DNA of 64,000 bases from DATHBD01 sp035296325 (GCA_035296325.1 DATHBD010000082.1:124001-188000); one strand, 5' to 3'; positions 34,769 through 43,839 are shown, numbered from the stretch's first letter. The notes: generated from the sequence alone by a model not told the origin. Numbers and translations are program-made.

Positions 34769-35293
34769 ATGGCGCATGCTGGCGATGGCGAACGGGTGGC
34801 CGCGGCACTCGTGGACCGGTTGGCCGGCCTGACCTTCGTGGACAAGACCGCCGACGAGGTGACCGCGCTGCTCATCGACGCGGCGGCGGCCTGGGCCGCC
34901 GAGCAGGGCTGGCGGGTGTACCGGCGGGCGGCCAGCGTGCTCCCCCTGCCACCGCCGTACGCGCACCAGCGCTCCACCGTGGACCTCGCGTGCGCCCGCC
35001 CGCACGGGGCGCCCATCGTGATCGAGTTCGACCGCACCAACCGGCAGCGGTCCATCGACAAGCTCCTCGCCGAGGCGGCGGCCGGGCGCGTCGCGATCTG
35101 GGTGCGGTGGAACAGCCGTCGGATCGAGCCGGCGCCCCCGCCCATCTGGCTGGTGCCGTGCGAGGTCATCGCGCGTTCCGGCGCCGGGGACCGCGGGCGG
35201 TTGTTCTCCCGGTTGCCGGCGCCGGACCGCCCGGCGCCGATGCACACTGTGCTCGAGGGTGCCGTCGACCAGCAACCCGACCTGTTCAGCTGA
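34769..35293 (+). CDS. Unknown cytoplasmic protein, possible nuclease-like fold
   Basis: A 174-residue protein I do not assign to a family. It has an alpha-rich N-terminus, then TVDLACARPHGAPIVIEFDRTN followed by RQRSIDKLLAEAAAGRVAIWVRW. The spacing Asp, then Glu-x-Asp in a strand, and a Lys-containing helix is reminiscent of the PD-(D/E)xK nuclease core, but this is a weak resemblance. ATG 34769. The gene sits 80 bases after the TIR-WD40 gene and 16 bases before an aldehyde dehydrogenase gene, so it may be transcribed with either. Confidence 0.6.
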   Translation: MAHAGDGERVAAALVDRLAGLTFVDKTADEVTALLIDAAAAWAAEQGWRVYRRAASVLPLPPPYAHQRSTVDLACARPHGAPIVIEFDRTNRQRSIDKLLAEAAAGRVAIWVRWNSRRIEPAPPPIWLVPCEVIARSGAGDRGRLFSRLPAPDRPAPMHTVLEGAVDQQPDLFS

Positions 35294-35309
35294 CCAGAAG
35301 GGCGCGACG

Positions 35310-36719
35310 ATGCCGATCGCCACCACGAACCCGGCCACCGGCGAGGTGATCCGCACGTTTCAGGCGTTCTCCGAGGCGCAGATCGACGCCGCGATCGGGC
35401 GCTCGGCCGACGCCTTCGCGGTGCTGCGTGCCACCTCGTTCGCCCAGCGGGCCACCTGGATGCGGGCGGCCGCGGACCTCCTCGACGCCGAGGGCGACGA
35501 GGTTGCGGCGTTGATGACCCTGGAGATGGGCAAGATCCTGGCGGCGGCGAAGGCGGAGGTGGCGAAGTGCGCCACCGCCTGCCGGTTCTACGCCGAGCAT
35601 GCCGAGGCGTTCCTGGCCGACGAGCCGGCGGATGCCGACGCGGTGGGCGCGGCGCGGGCGTACACCCGGTATCAACCGATCGGCCCGGTGCTGGCGGTCA
35701 TGCCGTGGAACTTCCCGCTGTGGCAGGCGATGCGGTTCGCGGCGCCGGCGTTGATGGCCGGCAACGTCGGCCTGCTCAAGCACGCTTCGAACGTGCCACA
35801 GACCGCGCTCTACCTGGGCGGGTTGTTCGCCCGGGCGGGCTTCCCGGACGGCGCCTTCCAGACGCTGCTGATCGGCTCGGACGCCGTGGAGCGGGTGCTC
35901 TCCGACCCCCGGGTGCGGGCCGCCACCCTCACCGGCAGCGAGGGCGCCGGCCGCTCCATCGGCCAGATCGCCGGCCGGGAGCTGAAGAAGACCGTACTGG
36001 AACTCGGCGGCAGCGACCCGTTCGTCGTGATGCCCTCGGCCGACATGGACCTGGCCGCCGCGGTTGCGACCACCGCGCGTTGCCAGAACAACGGCCAGTC
36101 CTGCATCGCGGCCAAGCGCTTCATCGTGCACACCGACGTCTACGACGCCTTCGTGGACCGGTTCGTGGCGCACATGGCGGCACTGCGGGTGGGCGACCCG
36201 ATGGCCGACGGCGTGGACGTTGGTCCGCTCGCCACCGAGCAGGGGCGCGCCGACGTCGAAGAGCTCGTCCGCGACGCGGTCGACAGGGGCGCCAAGGTCC
36301 TCTGCGGCGGCCAGCCTGGCGAGGGCGCCGGATGGTGGTACCCGCCGACCGTGGTGGCCGACCTGACGCCGGACATGCGGATGTACCGCGAAGAGGTGTT
36401 CGGCCCGGTCGCCGGCCTCTACCGGGTCTCCTCCTACGCCGAGGCGATCGAGGTGGCCAACGACAACCCGTACGGTCTCGGCTCCAACGCGTGGACCCGG
36501 GACCCGGCCGAGCAGGAGCGCTTCGCCGCCGATCTGGACGCCGGCATGGTCTTCGTCAACGGGATGACGACGTCCTACCCGGAGTTGCCGTTCGGTGGCG
36601 TCAAGGACTCCGGATACGGTCGGGAACTGTCCGCCGTGGGTATCCGCGAATTCTGCAACCTCAAGGCCGTGTGGGTCGGCGACGGTGGCCGGGCCCACCT
36701 CGGTTCCACAACCGAGTAA
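35310..36719 (+). CDS. NAD(P)-dependent aldehyde dehydrogenase, succinate-semialdehyde type
   Basis: A 469-residue enzyme of the aldehyde dehydrogenase family. MPWNFPLWQA begins the nucleotide-binding domain, VLELGGSDPF carries the general-base Glu (about 231), and NNGQSCIAAKRF carries the catalytic Cys (about 264). The DxFVxVMPSADMDLA and PFGGVKDSGYGREL segments match succinate-semialdehyde dehydrogenases (GabD2/Sad type), which oxidise the semialdehyde to succinate for the TCA cycle. Substrate is inferred from family resemblance only. ATG 35310 lies 16 bases after the preceding stop, so co-transcription is plausible. Confidence 0.9.
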   Translation: MPIATTNPATGEVIRTFQAFSEAQIDAAIGRSADAFAVLRATSFAQRATWMRAAADLLDAEGDEVAALMTLEMGKILAAAKAEVAKCATACRFYAEHAEAFLADEPADADAVGAARAYTRYQPIGPVLAVMPWNFPLWQAMRFAAPALMAGNVGLLKHASNVPQTALYLGGLFARAGFPDGAFQTLLIGSDAVERVLSDPRVRAATLTGSEGAGRSIGQIAGRELKKTVLELGGSDPFVVMPSADMDLAAAVATTARCQNNGQSCIAAKRFIVHTDVYDAFVDRFVAHMAALRVGDPMADGVDVGPLATEQGRADVEELVRDAVDRGAKVLCGGQPGEGAGWWYPPTVVADLTPDMRMYREEVFGPVAGLYRVSSYAEAIEVANDNPYGLGSNAWTRDPAEQERFAADLDAGMVFVNGMTTSYPELPFGGVKDSGYGRELSAVGIREFCNLKAVWVGDGGRAHLGSTTE

Positions 36720-36737
36720 CGGCGGCCCGGCCGTGCG

Positions 36738-38036
36738 TCACGCCAGGACGAAGTAGCGGAGCCAGAGGTACGGCACGGCGAGCCCCACGGTGACCAGGGT
36801 GACCACCAGGCCGTACTTGGTGAACTCCCAGAACGTGATGCGCTTGCCGGCGCGTTCCGCGATGCCCAGCACCACCACGTTGGCCGACGCACCGACGGCG
36901 GTGGCGTTGCCACCCAGGTCCGCGCCGAGCGCCAGCGCCCACCACAGCACCTGGGACTGCTTACCGCCGCCCTGGGCCTCGACCAGTTCGGCGACGACCG
37001 GGCTCATCGTCGCCACGTATGGGATGTTGTCCACGATCGCCGACAGCACCGCCGACCCCCACAGCAGCGCCATCGACGCGAGGAAGAGCCGGCCCTCGGT
37101 CGCCTCGATCGCGGCCCGGGAGATCTGCTCCACGACACCGGTGTTGACCAGTGCGCCGACCATCACGAACAGACCCGCGAAGAACACCAGGGTCGGCCAC
37201 TCCACATCCTTGGCGACGGATTCGGCGTCCAGCCGGGACAGCACGAGCAGGAGCAGCCCGCCGACGAGCGCGACGATCGACGGCTCCAGGTGCAGTGCGG
37301 TGTGCAGCACGAACGCCGCCGTGACGACGCTGAGGACCGCGAGGCTGACAACGAGCAGCCGGCCGTCGCGGATCGCGTCGCGCTCCCGCAGCGCGGCGAT
37401 GCTCTGCGCGCGCTCGGCGTCGTAGGTGAACGCCTTGCGGAAGAGCACCCGGCACAGCCCCACGAACACCACCAGGAGCAGGACGACGAACGGCGCGAGG
37501 TGGACCAGGAAGTCGTTGTACGACAAGCCGGCCCGGCTGGCGACGATGATGTTCGGCGGGTCACCGACGAGCGTCGCCGTGCCACCGATGTTGGCGGCCA
37601 GCACCTCGGCGATCAGGAATGGCGCGACCGGAACGCCGAGCCGCTCGCACACCAGAAAGGTCACCGGCGCCACCAGGAGCACCGTGGTGACGTTGTCCAG
37701 CGCCGCCGACGCCACTGCCGTGACGAGTACCAGGATCACCATGACCCGGAACGGCCGGCCCTTGGCCCGCTTCGCCGACCAGATGGCGATGTACTCGAAC
37801 GCGCCGGTGCGCTGCAGCACCGCGACGATGAGCATCATGCCGACCAGCAGGAAGATGACGTTCCAGTCGATGCCGGCCTCTTCGGAGAAGAAGGCGTGCT
37901 CGGCGTCGGTGGCGCCGATCAGCATCATGATCACCGCGCCGCCGACCGCGGCCTTCACCCGGTGGATCTTCTCCGTCGCGATCAGGATGTAGGCGCCGGT
38001 GAAGACCGCCACGGCCGCCCAGGCGAGCCCGCTCAT
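36738..38036 (-). CDS. ArsB/NhaD family membrane permease
   Basis: A 432-residue polytopic protein with about eleven or twelve hydrophobic segments. The paired signatures DNVTTVLLVAPVTFLVCERLG and EVLAANIGGTATLVGDPPNII near 110-165, and DNIPYVATMSPVV and LGADLGGNATAVGASANVVVLG near 335-395, are typical of the ArsB/NhaD (ion transporter) superfamily. Members export arsenite or exchange Na+ and H+. No arsenic-regulator gene is nearby, so a sodium/proton or organic anion role is more likely. It overlaps the CBS protein gene by four bases (ATGA), so the two are coupled. Confidence 0.88.
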   Translation of the reverse strand: MSGLAWAAVAVFTGAYILIATEKIHRVKAAVGGAVIMMLIGATDAEHAFFSEEAGIDWNVIFLLVGMMLIVAVLQRTGAFEYIAIWSAKRAKGRPFRVMVILVLVTAVASAALDNVTTVLLVAPVTFLVCERLGVPVAPFLIAEVLAANIGGTATLVGDPPNIIVASRAGLSYNDFLVHLAPFVVLLLVVFVGLCRVLFRKAFTYDAERAQSIAALRERDAIRDGRLLVVSLAVLSVVTAAFVLHTALHLEPSIVALVGGLLLLVLSRLDAESVAKDVEWPTLVFFAGLFVMVGALVNTGVVEQISRAAIEATEGRLFLASMALLWGSAVLSAIVDNIPYVATMSPVVAELVEAQGGGKQSQVLWWALALGADLGGNATAVGASANVVVLGIAERAGKRITFWEFTKYGLVVTLVTVGLAVPYLWLRYFVLA

Positions 38037-38479
38037 GTGCCGAGCATCCGGTCCAGCAGCGAGTCCAGCGTGATCGCTCCGACCAACGGCTGGTCCTTCG
38101 CAGCCACCGCCACCAGCGGGGTCCGGGTACGCGCCATCACGGCGGCAATCTCCAGGACCGTCGCGTCCGGGTCGACCACAGGGAGTTCGCGCTTCTCCCG
38201 GGGCAGCAACTCGGCAACGGTCCGACCGTCGATGCCCCGGAGGAAGACATCCGCGGCGGCCTCGTCGATCACGCGGGCCAGCGCCGGGTCGTCCTGGCAG
38301 TAGGCGGGGAGGGCCATCCGGAGCACCTGCGTGCCGGGCAGGATGGTGGCCGGTCGGCCGCTGTCATCCACGACGATCAGGCCGGGCAAATTGTTGCCGG
38401 CCAGCAGGCGCGCCGCCTCGAGCGCCGCCGTGTCCATGGTGACGGTCGGGAATGGCCCGGCCAGGTCTCTGGCTCGCAT
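38033..38479 (-). CDS. CBS domain protein, probable regulator of the permease
   Basis: A 148-residue soluble protein with two CBS motifs: MRARDLAGPFPTVTMDTAALEAARLL (about 1-60) and RTVAELLPREKRELPVVDPDATVLEIAAVM (about 85-140), each with the strand-helix-strand pattern LVAVAAK / LIVVDDSG. CBS pairs bind adenine nucleotides and gate transporters. ATG 38479 follows GGAG by five bases. It is coupled by a four-base overlap to the ArsB/NhaD permease, a commonly seen pair, so it is likely an adenylate sensor for that transporter. Confidence 0.85.
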   Translation of the reverse strand: MRARDLAGPFPTVTMDTAALEAARLLAGNNLPGLIVVDDSGRPATILPGTQVLRMALPAYCQDDPALARVIDEAAADVFLRGIDGRTVAELLPREKRELPVVDPDATVLEIAAVMARTRTPLVAVAAKDQPLVGAITLDSLLDRMLGT

Positions 38480-38597
38480 ACGGGTCTCCTGGTCATGGTC
38501 GTGGACAGAAGAAATCCAACGCCGACCAGACTTCCCGGCACACCTGCTGATCACCCTATCCTGACCCGGCTCCCGGCGGGATCGGCCGGGCCCTCGA

Positions 38598-38635
38598 TCC
38601 ACGCGTCGAGGGCCCGGTGGCCCTCGACGCGTGGA
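38598..38635 (-). terminator. 17-bp perfect hairpin after the DUF1996 gene
   Basis: Arms 38598-38614 and 38619-38635 are fully complementary around a CGGT loop. The hairpin begins three bases beyond the stop codon of the downstream DUF1996 gene and separates it from the CBS/permease operon. Confidence 0.7.
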
Positions 38636-38638
38636 CCA

Positions 38639-39823
38639 TCAGAAGTCCACGGCCACCAACGCGTTTCCGGTGGCGCCGATCAGGTGGGAGCGGCAGTCCA
38701 TGGCGGCCTGCAGGCAACCCTTCACCCAGGCCTCCGAAGCCGCCGGATCCCAGCCGTTGAACCAGTCGCCGTGGATGGAGTAGCCGCCCGCGCCGTTGCG
38801 GTACATGTCGGAGGACAACCGAAGGTTCGCCGCGCTGCCGGTCACGTGGTACGTCACGTGGTAGCTGACCTCCGGCAACGCGATCGTTCCCGCCGGGCAG
38901 CCCCGGCCCGGTATGGCGTAGACCAGATGACTCTTGTGGTCGGCGGAGTCGAGATCCCGACCGTTCCAGCACTGCGGGAACGTGATGTTCATGACGATCT
39001 GTCCGCTGGGGCACTGCGCGTTCGTCGGGATGGCCGGAGTGGCCGCGCCGCCGTTCACGCATCCCCAGTCGGCGATGTCGGACTGCGGGCCGCTCGCCAT
39101 CGCGTTGCCGGCCACCATCCGCAGGCCCGCGGGCAACGGCCGGATGTCGCGCGGCTGCACTCCGCGATATCCGGTCTTGTAGTACACATCGATCGTCTGC
39201 GGCGCGACCGCTTCGCCGGTCGCGGTGTCCACCAGTGCGGGCACCCAGTACCCGCTGCGGTTGATGGTGCCGCCGCGGCAGGTCCCGTTGCCGGTTGACG
39301 CGATCGACTGCGCGGTGGAGTGTGCATCCACGCCGGCGTTGCCCCAGAACATGTGCAGGTGCGACCCGCCCGGTCGACCCGGTGCCACGATGGGGTCGTC
39401 GGCCAGCCAGCGCGCGGCCCGGCAGCGGGTGCGGAACGCCCCGACCCCGTCGCCGGCCCGTACCGGCTTTTCGTTGGTGCGCCGCACCAGGGCCTCGGGG
39501 TACCCGGCCCAGACCGGCGGGGTCTTCAGGATGCTCGATGGGTCGCCGGTCGCCTGGTGCTGCGGCGTCCGTGGTGCGCCGCCCGTCGGAGGCGATACCT
39601 CTTTGTCCACGCCGGGGGGCGCTGCGACGGCGCTCCGACCGGGCATCGCCGTCGTCGCCGGTGCCGGTTGGGCGGCCTGGGCCGGTCGGTGCTGGCCGTG
39701 CCAATGCCGACGACGCGACTCCGCCCCCGCGGAGCCGTACGCCGTCAGCACCACCGCGACCACGGCGACGGCGATGCCGGCAACCACCGTCCGTCGGTGC
39801 CACGCGCTGCGCTGCCCTGCCAT
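38639..39823 (-). CDS. Secreted DUF1996 domain protein
   Basis: A 394-residue protein with a signal or anchor helix (about 14-33), a Pro/Ala/Thr linker (to about 105), then a DUF1996 domain to the end. Characteristic motifs are SHLHMFWGN (about 153-161), YWVPALVDTATG, PLPAGLRMVAGN, WGC, NITFPQCWNGRDLDS and YHVTYHV. DUF1996 is found in secreted fungal and actinobacterial proteins; its function is not established. The SHxH motif, thought to be a conserved feature, is intact here, unlike in the paralogue upstream. ATG 39823 follows GGAGGG. The two paralogues are separated by 42 bases. Confidence 0.8.
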   Translation of the reverse strand: MAGQRSAWHRRTVVAGIAVAVVAVVLTAYGSAGAESRRRHWHGQHRPAQAAQPAPATTAMPGRSAVAAPPGVDKEVSPPTGGAPRTPQHQATGDPSSILKTPPVWAGYPEALVRRTNEKPVRAGDGVGAFRTRCRAARWLADDPIVAPGRPGGSHLHMFWGNAGVDAHSTAQSIASTGNGTCRGGTINRSGYWVPALVDTATGEAVAPQTIDVYYKTGYRGVQPRDIRPLPAGLRMVAGNAMASGPQSDIADWGCVNGGAATPAIPTNAQCPSGQIVMNITFPQCWNGRDLDSADHKSHLVYAIPGRGCPAGTIALPEVSYHVTYHVTGSAANLRLSSDMYRNGAGGYSIHGDWFNGWDPAASEAWVKGCLQAAMDCRSHLIGATGNALVAVDF

Positions 39824-39865
39824 GGTGTCCCTCCAGGATTGTTGCTGTTCGGTCGGTCGTCCCGG

Positions 39866-41137
39866 CTAAAGATCGCCGTCGATCATGCGGCCGTCGCCGA
39901 GGGTGGATGAGCAGCTCGCGGGCTTGCCAACGCAGCTGTCGGTCCACACCGTCGCCAGCTCCGGCCGCCATCCGTTGCTGAAGCCGCCGGCGATCGCGTA
40001 GCCGCCCTGCGCGGCCGACACGTCGGAGGCCAGCCGCCAGCGCGTCGGGTCGCTGCCCGGCAGGACCGGGTAGTAGACGTGGTAGTGCAGTTCCGGAATG
40101 GCTTTCCAACCCGCCGGGCACCCCTTGCCCGGGGTCACGTACGCCATGTGGCGCATGAAGTTCGGCGTGCCGGTGGCGGCGCCGTCCCAGCACTGCGGAA
40201 ACGCCAGGTTCAACACGACCGCGTCGCCCACCGCGCACGACGGGATCGTGGCGGACCGCACGTAGGCGTTCTCGCAGCCCCAGTCGGCGTGCTCCTGCCG
40301 ACCGCTCGCCGACGGGTTGCCGGCCACCATGCGCAGCCCGGCCGGCAGGGGCACCACCTGCTCCGGCCGCACCCCGCCGTACCCGTTCTGGTAGTAGACG
40401 GAAATGGCACGGGGCGCCAGCGGGGCGCCGGTCGCGGTGTCGATGACCGCCGGAGTCCAGTACGCCGAGCGGTCGGCGATGCCGCCCTTGCAGGTGGAGT
40501 TGCCGGATCCGGCGATGCTCTGCGCGGTCGATGTCGCCCCGGTGCCGGTGTTGCCCCAGAACATGTTCAGGTACGAGCTTCCCGGTCGGCCCGGATGCAG
40601 CACCGGGTCGTCGGGGGCCATGTGGGAGTACAGACAGGCGGTGCGGAACCAGCCCTGTCCATCGTCGCTCGCCGGCGGGCGGTGGCCCGTCTGGCGCACC
40701 CGCAGCTGAGCCGATCCGGCGGAGCCCGCCGGGATCTTCGTCGGGTCGAAGCGCACGCCTGGCGGTGTCCCGGGACGTTGCGCCAGGGTCGGTGTTGCGG
40801 ATGCGGGCCGGCTTGCCGCACCGGACGGCGTGCCCGGCTTCGCCGGGTCACCGAGCACCGGGTCACCGAGCGCCGGGTCACTGAGCGCCGGACCCGGTGG
40901 CGCATCGAGAGACTCCGGGGCTGCGGGGGGAGCCAGATGCGGCCCTGCCTCGCTGCGCAGCGACGACCACACCGGCACCGACACCGCCAGCACCACGGCG
41001 GCCAGGACCGTCCCGGCGATCCGCCTCATTCGGCGGCGCGCGACCATGCCGCCGGCCACCTCGATCATCTCCCGGGGCCGTGCCGGCACGTCGGGCACCG
41101 CGTCGACCAGCAGCCGTCGCAGCTCTTCGTTGCTCAT
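39866..41137 (-). CDS. DUF1996 protein fused to an anti-sigma-like membrane anchor
   Basis: A 423-residue protein. Residues 1-38 are polar and helical (MSNEELRRLLVDAVPDVPA), then one membrane helix (about 39-58), an extracytoplasmic Pro/Ala linker with three 15-bp-encoded repeats, and a DUF1996 domain (about 160-423). Its ATG overlaps the stop of an ECF sigma factor gene as ATGA, the standard position of an anti-sigma factor, so a short cytoplasmic sigma-binding segment with an external sensor domain is a natural reading. The DUF1996 motif here reads SYLNMFWGN, so both His residues are lost, while the rest (PLPAGLRMVAGN, WGC, FPQCWDG) is kept. Role inferred from layout. Confidence 0.75.
   Translation of the reverse strand: MSNEELRRLLVDAVPDVPARPREMIEVAGGMVARRRMRRIAGTVLAAVVLAVSVPVWSSLRSEAGPHLAPPAAPESLDAPPGPALSDPALGDPVLGDPAKPGTPSGAASRPASATPTLAQRPGTPPGVRFDPTKIPAGSAGSAQLRVRQTGHRPPASDDGQGWFRTACLYSHMAPDDPVLHPGRPGSSYLNMFWGNTGTGATSTAQSIAGSGNSTCKGGIADRSAYWTPAVIDTATGAPLAPRAISVYYQNGYGGVRPEQVVPLPAGLRMVAGNPSASGRQEHADWGCENAYVRSATIPSCAVGDAVVLNLAFPQCWDGAATGTPNFMRHMAYVTPGKGCPAGWKAIPELHYHVYYPVLPGSDPTRWRLASDVSAAQGGYAIAGGFSNGWRPELATVWTDSCVGKPASCSSTLGDGRMIDGDL
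40845..40889. repeat. Three tandem 15-bp units in the DUF1996 linker
   Basis: GGGTCACCGAGCACC is repeated three times with minor changes; on the minus strand the units encode DPxLG/SD-type repeats of the extracytoplasmic linker. Each unit is a multiple of three, so the frame is preserved if units are gained or lost. Confidence 0.75.
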
Positions 41138-41649
41138 CGGGCCACCTCCTCGACGTCGGGAATCCTCAGATCTGTGTCGGCGCGCAACGCGGCCAGGGCC
41201 CGGGCGGCCTGCACCTTGACCGTGCCTTCGGAGCAGCCCAGGACGTCGGCGGTGGCAGTGATCGACAGGTCCTCGACGTAGCGGAGCACCACCACCGCCC
41301 GCTGTTGGCGCGACAACCGCGCGAGCGCCCGGCGGACGACATCGCGGGTGGCGAAATCGCCGGCCACATCGCGGTGGTCGCCGATCTCGGGCAGGTCCGT
41401 CGACGGCACCTCGAAACGCCACCGGCGGCGGCGCCACGACATGTACGTCGAGAACAGCGCCTGCCGGACGTACGCCTCCGGGTTGCCGCCGGCGGCGATT
41501 CGCTGCCATCGCGGCCACACCTGGGCCAGGACCGTCTGCAGCAGGTCCTGGGCCCGGTACGAGTCGCCCGTGAGCAACCACGCCGACCGCAGCATCGCGG
41601 GCGAGCGGGCAGTCACGAATTCCTCGAATCCGTCCGGGGGTGTAGGCAT
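41134..41649 (-). CDS. SigE-type ECF RNA polymerase sigma factor
   Basis: A 171-residue sigma factor with region 2 (about 10-80; LLTGDSYRAQDLLQTVLAQVW) and region 4 (about 110-165; LSRQQRAVVVLRYVEDLSITATADVLGCSEGTVKVQAARAL). These match the actinobacterial SigE family of ECF sigma factors, which read extracytoplasmic signals released by an anti-sigma factor. ATG 41649 follows GGAGG by about five bases. Its stop overlaps the next gene's ATG, which encodes a membrane protein with an external DUF1996 domain, so that protein is the likely signal transducer. Confidence 0.9.
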   Translation of the reverse strand: MPTPPDGFEEFVTARSPAMLRSAWLLTGDSYRAQDLLQTVLAQVWPRWQRIAAGGNPEAYVRQALFSTYMSWRRRRWRFEVPSTDLPEIGDHRDVAGDFATRDVVRRALARLSRQQRAVVVLRYVEDLSITATADVLGCSEGTVKVQAARALAALRADTDLRIPDVEEVAR

Positions 41650-41823
41650 GCGTTCCTCCACCCACCCAAGCGCGTTGGCAGTGCCGGGGGGTAAACAGAC
41701 GCAAGGGCAGAGACGGGACTTTTTTCGGCGACCGGCGCAGGGACCATATCGCGCCACGCCGCGGTCAGAACCGGGACCGGACCTGCGGCCCGGAGCTGCC
41801 GGAGAGCACTCGGACCCAGTCCC

Positions 41824-43839
41824 CTACCTGAGCGGCCCGCCGGGGCGCTGGGAGACTACGGCGGCGCCGTCAAGCTCCGGGACGGCCGCGCCGTCGACGC
41901 TGAACCGGCCCTGGAGCATCATCGCCCGCAGCTGGCTGACGGGGACCGGGCGGGCATAGTGGAAGCCCTGCGCGATGTCGCATCCCATCAGCTTGAGCGC
42001 CGCACTGTGCTCGGCGCGCTCCACTCCCTCGGCCACGACGGTCAGCCCGAGGTTGTGGCCGAGATCGATAGCGCCGCGAACCAGGATGGCATCGTTCTCG
42101 TCCTCCGTCATGCCCAGCACGAAGGAACGATCGATCTTGAGCTCGTCCACCGGGAGCCGCTTGAGGTACGCCATCGAGGAGTAGCCGGTGCCGTAGTCAT
42201 CGACGGAGAGCCGGATGCCCAGCCGGTGCAACTCGGTCAGGATCGTCATGGCGAGCCCGGTGTTGGCCATGATCGCGGTTTCCGTCACCTCCAGCCGCAG
42301 CAGTGCCGCCGGCACCCCGTACTCCTCGAGCAACCCGTGAACGCGTTCCGGCAGCGTGGTGTCGAGCAGGCACCGCGGCGACAGGTTGACCGCCACCTGC
42401 ACCTCCACGCCGTCGTCCAGCCACGCCCGCACGTCGACCAGCGCGATCCTCAGTACATGGGTGGTTAGGCGGTTGATCAGGCCGGTGCCCTCCGCGACGG
42501 GGATGAACTCGCCCGGCGGCACGAGCCCGCGGGTGGGGTGCTGCCAGCGCACCAGCGCCTCCATGCCGGACAGCTCGCCCAGCTCGAGGCTCACCTTCGG
42601 CTGGTAGTACACGACCAGCTCGTCCTCGCGATCGAGCGCCCGGCGCAGGTCGCCGAGCAGCGCTAGCCGGGTCGGGCTCTCCACGTGCAACGCCGGGTCG
42701 TAGACGACGATGCCGGTCCTGCCGTCCTTGGCGCGGTACATCGCCACGTCGGCGTAGCGCATCAGCTCGTCGACGGTGCCGCCGTGCGCGGACGTGACGA
42801 CCACGCCGATGCTGGCCTCCACGTCGACCGTCAGGGCGTCGTCCATGACGAACGTCTGGTGCAGGGCGTGCAGCACCCGCTCGGCAAGTTCGCCGGCGCT
42901 GTCGGCGTCGGTCCGGGGAAGCAGCACGGCGAACTCGTCTCCGCCGAGGCGGGCCACCGTGTCGGCCGCCCGCACCGCCTGCCCCACCCGGTTCGCCACC
43001 TGGCACAGCAGCTGGTCGCCGTAGTGGTGTCCGAGCGCGTCGTTGACCTCCTTGAACCGGTCCAGGTCGAACACCATGACAGCAACCGCCTCGCCCGTGC
43101 GGGCGGCGCCGGACAGGGCCTGTCCCAGCCGGTCCGCGAACACGGTGCGGTTGGGCAGGCCGGTGAGCCGGTCGTGCAGCGCCTGGTACTCGCTCTTGCG
43201 CGACTGCCGTACCAGCTCACGCTGGTAGCCGAGGATGACCAGGCCGAACGCCGCGAGCATGCAGAGCCCGACGGCGAAGCCGGCCAGGGTGGCGACGTAC
43301 ACCAGTCGCTCGACCCGTTCCAGTTCGCGCACCGCCCGTGCGGCCGCCACGATGTGGACGTCGGCCGCCGCCTGCACGTCGCCGCTGATCCGATCGAACG
43401 CCGGGTCGGTCTCGGTATTGTCGATCTCCAACTCGAGCGCGGCGTCACCCGCGTCGACCGCCCGGAACAACCGCTGCACGGACTGGTAGTACTCGGTGTG
43501 CCGCGCCTCCAGGCGCGCCACACCGGCCCGTTCCTCGGCACTTCCCCATTGCCGCACGTCGTCCAGGGCGAGGGCCAGATCCAGGCTCGCCTGCTTGTGC
43601 CGCGCCTCGACCTCCGGGCCTGGTTCCAGCCGGTACTTGCGCTCCAGCGACTCCTCCGCCGCGACCGCCTCCTTGGCCCGCACGTACGCACCGGCCAGGG
43701 TGGTGGACTTGGTCACCGCCGCGGCGGACCGTCGGGTGCTGGTGACTCCGACGAGGCTCAGCGCGGTCAGGGCGAGCAGGGTGACCGCAAGCCCGGCCGC
43801 TGCGGCCCGGCCGGCACCGCTCGGCTTAGCCATCACCAT
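41824..43839 (-). CDS. Membrane GGDEF-EAL protein (c-di-GMP turnover)
   Basis: A 671-residue protein. Two membrane helices (about 12-33 and 180-200) flank an extracytoplasmic helical sensor of about 145 residues. The GGDEF domain (about 225-390) has LGGDEFAV, so diguanylate cyclase activity is possible. The EAL domain (about 400-645) has MEALVRW, LEVTETAIM, SVDDYGTGYSS and LKIDRSF, so phosphodiesterase residues are also present. Which activity dominates cannot be told. The ATG at 43839 follows GGAG; ATG 43833 and GTG 43836 are alternatives. It is divergent from the flotillin operon across a 234-base gap. Confidence 0.93.
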   Translation of the reverse strand: MVMAKPSGAGRAAAAGLAVTLLALTALSLVGVTSTRRSAAAVTKSTTLAGAYVRAKEAVAAEESLERKYRLEPGPEVEARHKQASLDLALALDDVRQWGSAEERAGVARLEARHTEYYQSVQRLFRAVDAGDAALELEIDNTETDPAFDRISGDVQAAADVHIVAAARAVRELERVERLVYVATLAGFAVGLCMLAAFGLVILGYQRELVRQSRKSEYQALHDRLTGLPNRTVFADRLGQALSGAARTGEAVAVMVFDLDRFKEVNDALGHHYGDQLLCQVANRVGQAVRAADTVARLGGDEFAVLLPRTDADSAGELAERVLHALHQTFVMDDALTVDVEASIGVVVTSAHGGTVDELMRYADVAMYRAKDGRTGIVVYDPALHVESPTRLALLGDLRRALDREDELVVYYQPKVSLELGELSGMEALVRWQHPTRGLVPPGEFIPVAEGTGLINRLTTHVLRIALVDVRAWLDDGVEVQVAVNLSPRCLLDTTLPERVHGLLEEYGVPAALLRLEVTETAIMANTGLAMTILTELHRLGIRLSVDDYGTGYSSMAYLKRLPVDELKIDRSFVLGMTEDENDAILVRGAIDLGHNLGLTVVAEGVERAEHSAALKLMGCDIAQGFHYARPVPVSQLRAMMLQGRFSVDGAAVPELDGAAVVSQRPGGPLR

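Noticed and set aside
31249..35293. Thoeris- or CBASS-like defence system
   Set aside because: A TIR protein is present, but no SIR2-, SLOG-, cyclase- or effector-type partner is recognisable; only an isolated TIR-WD40 protein can be claimed.
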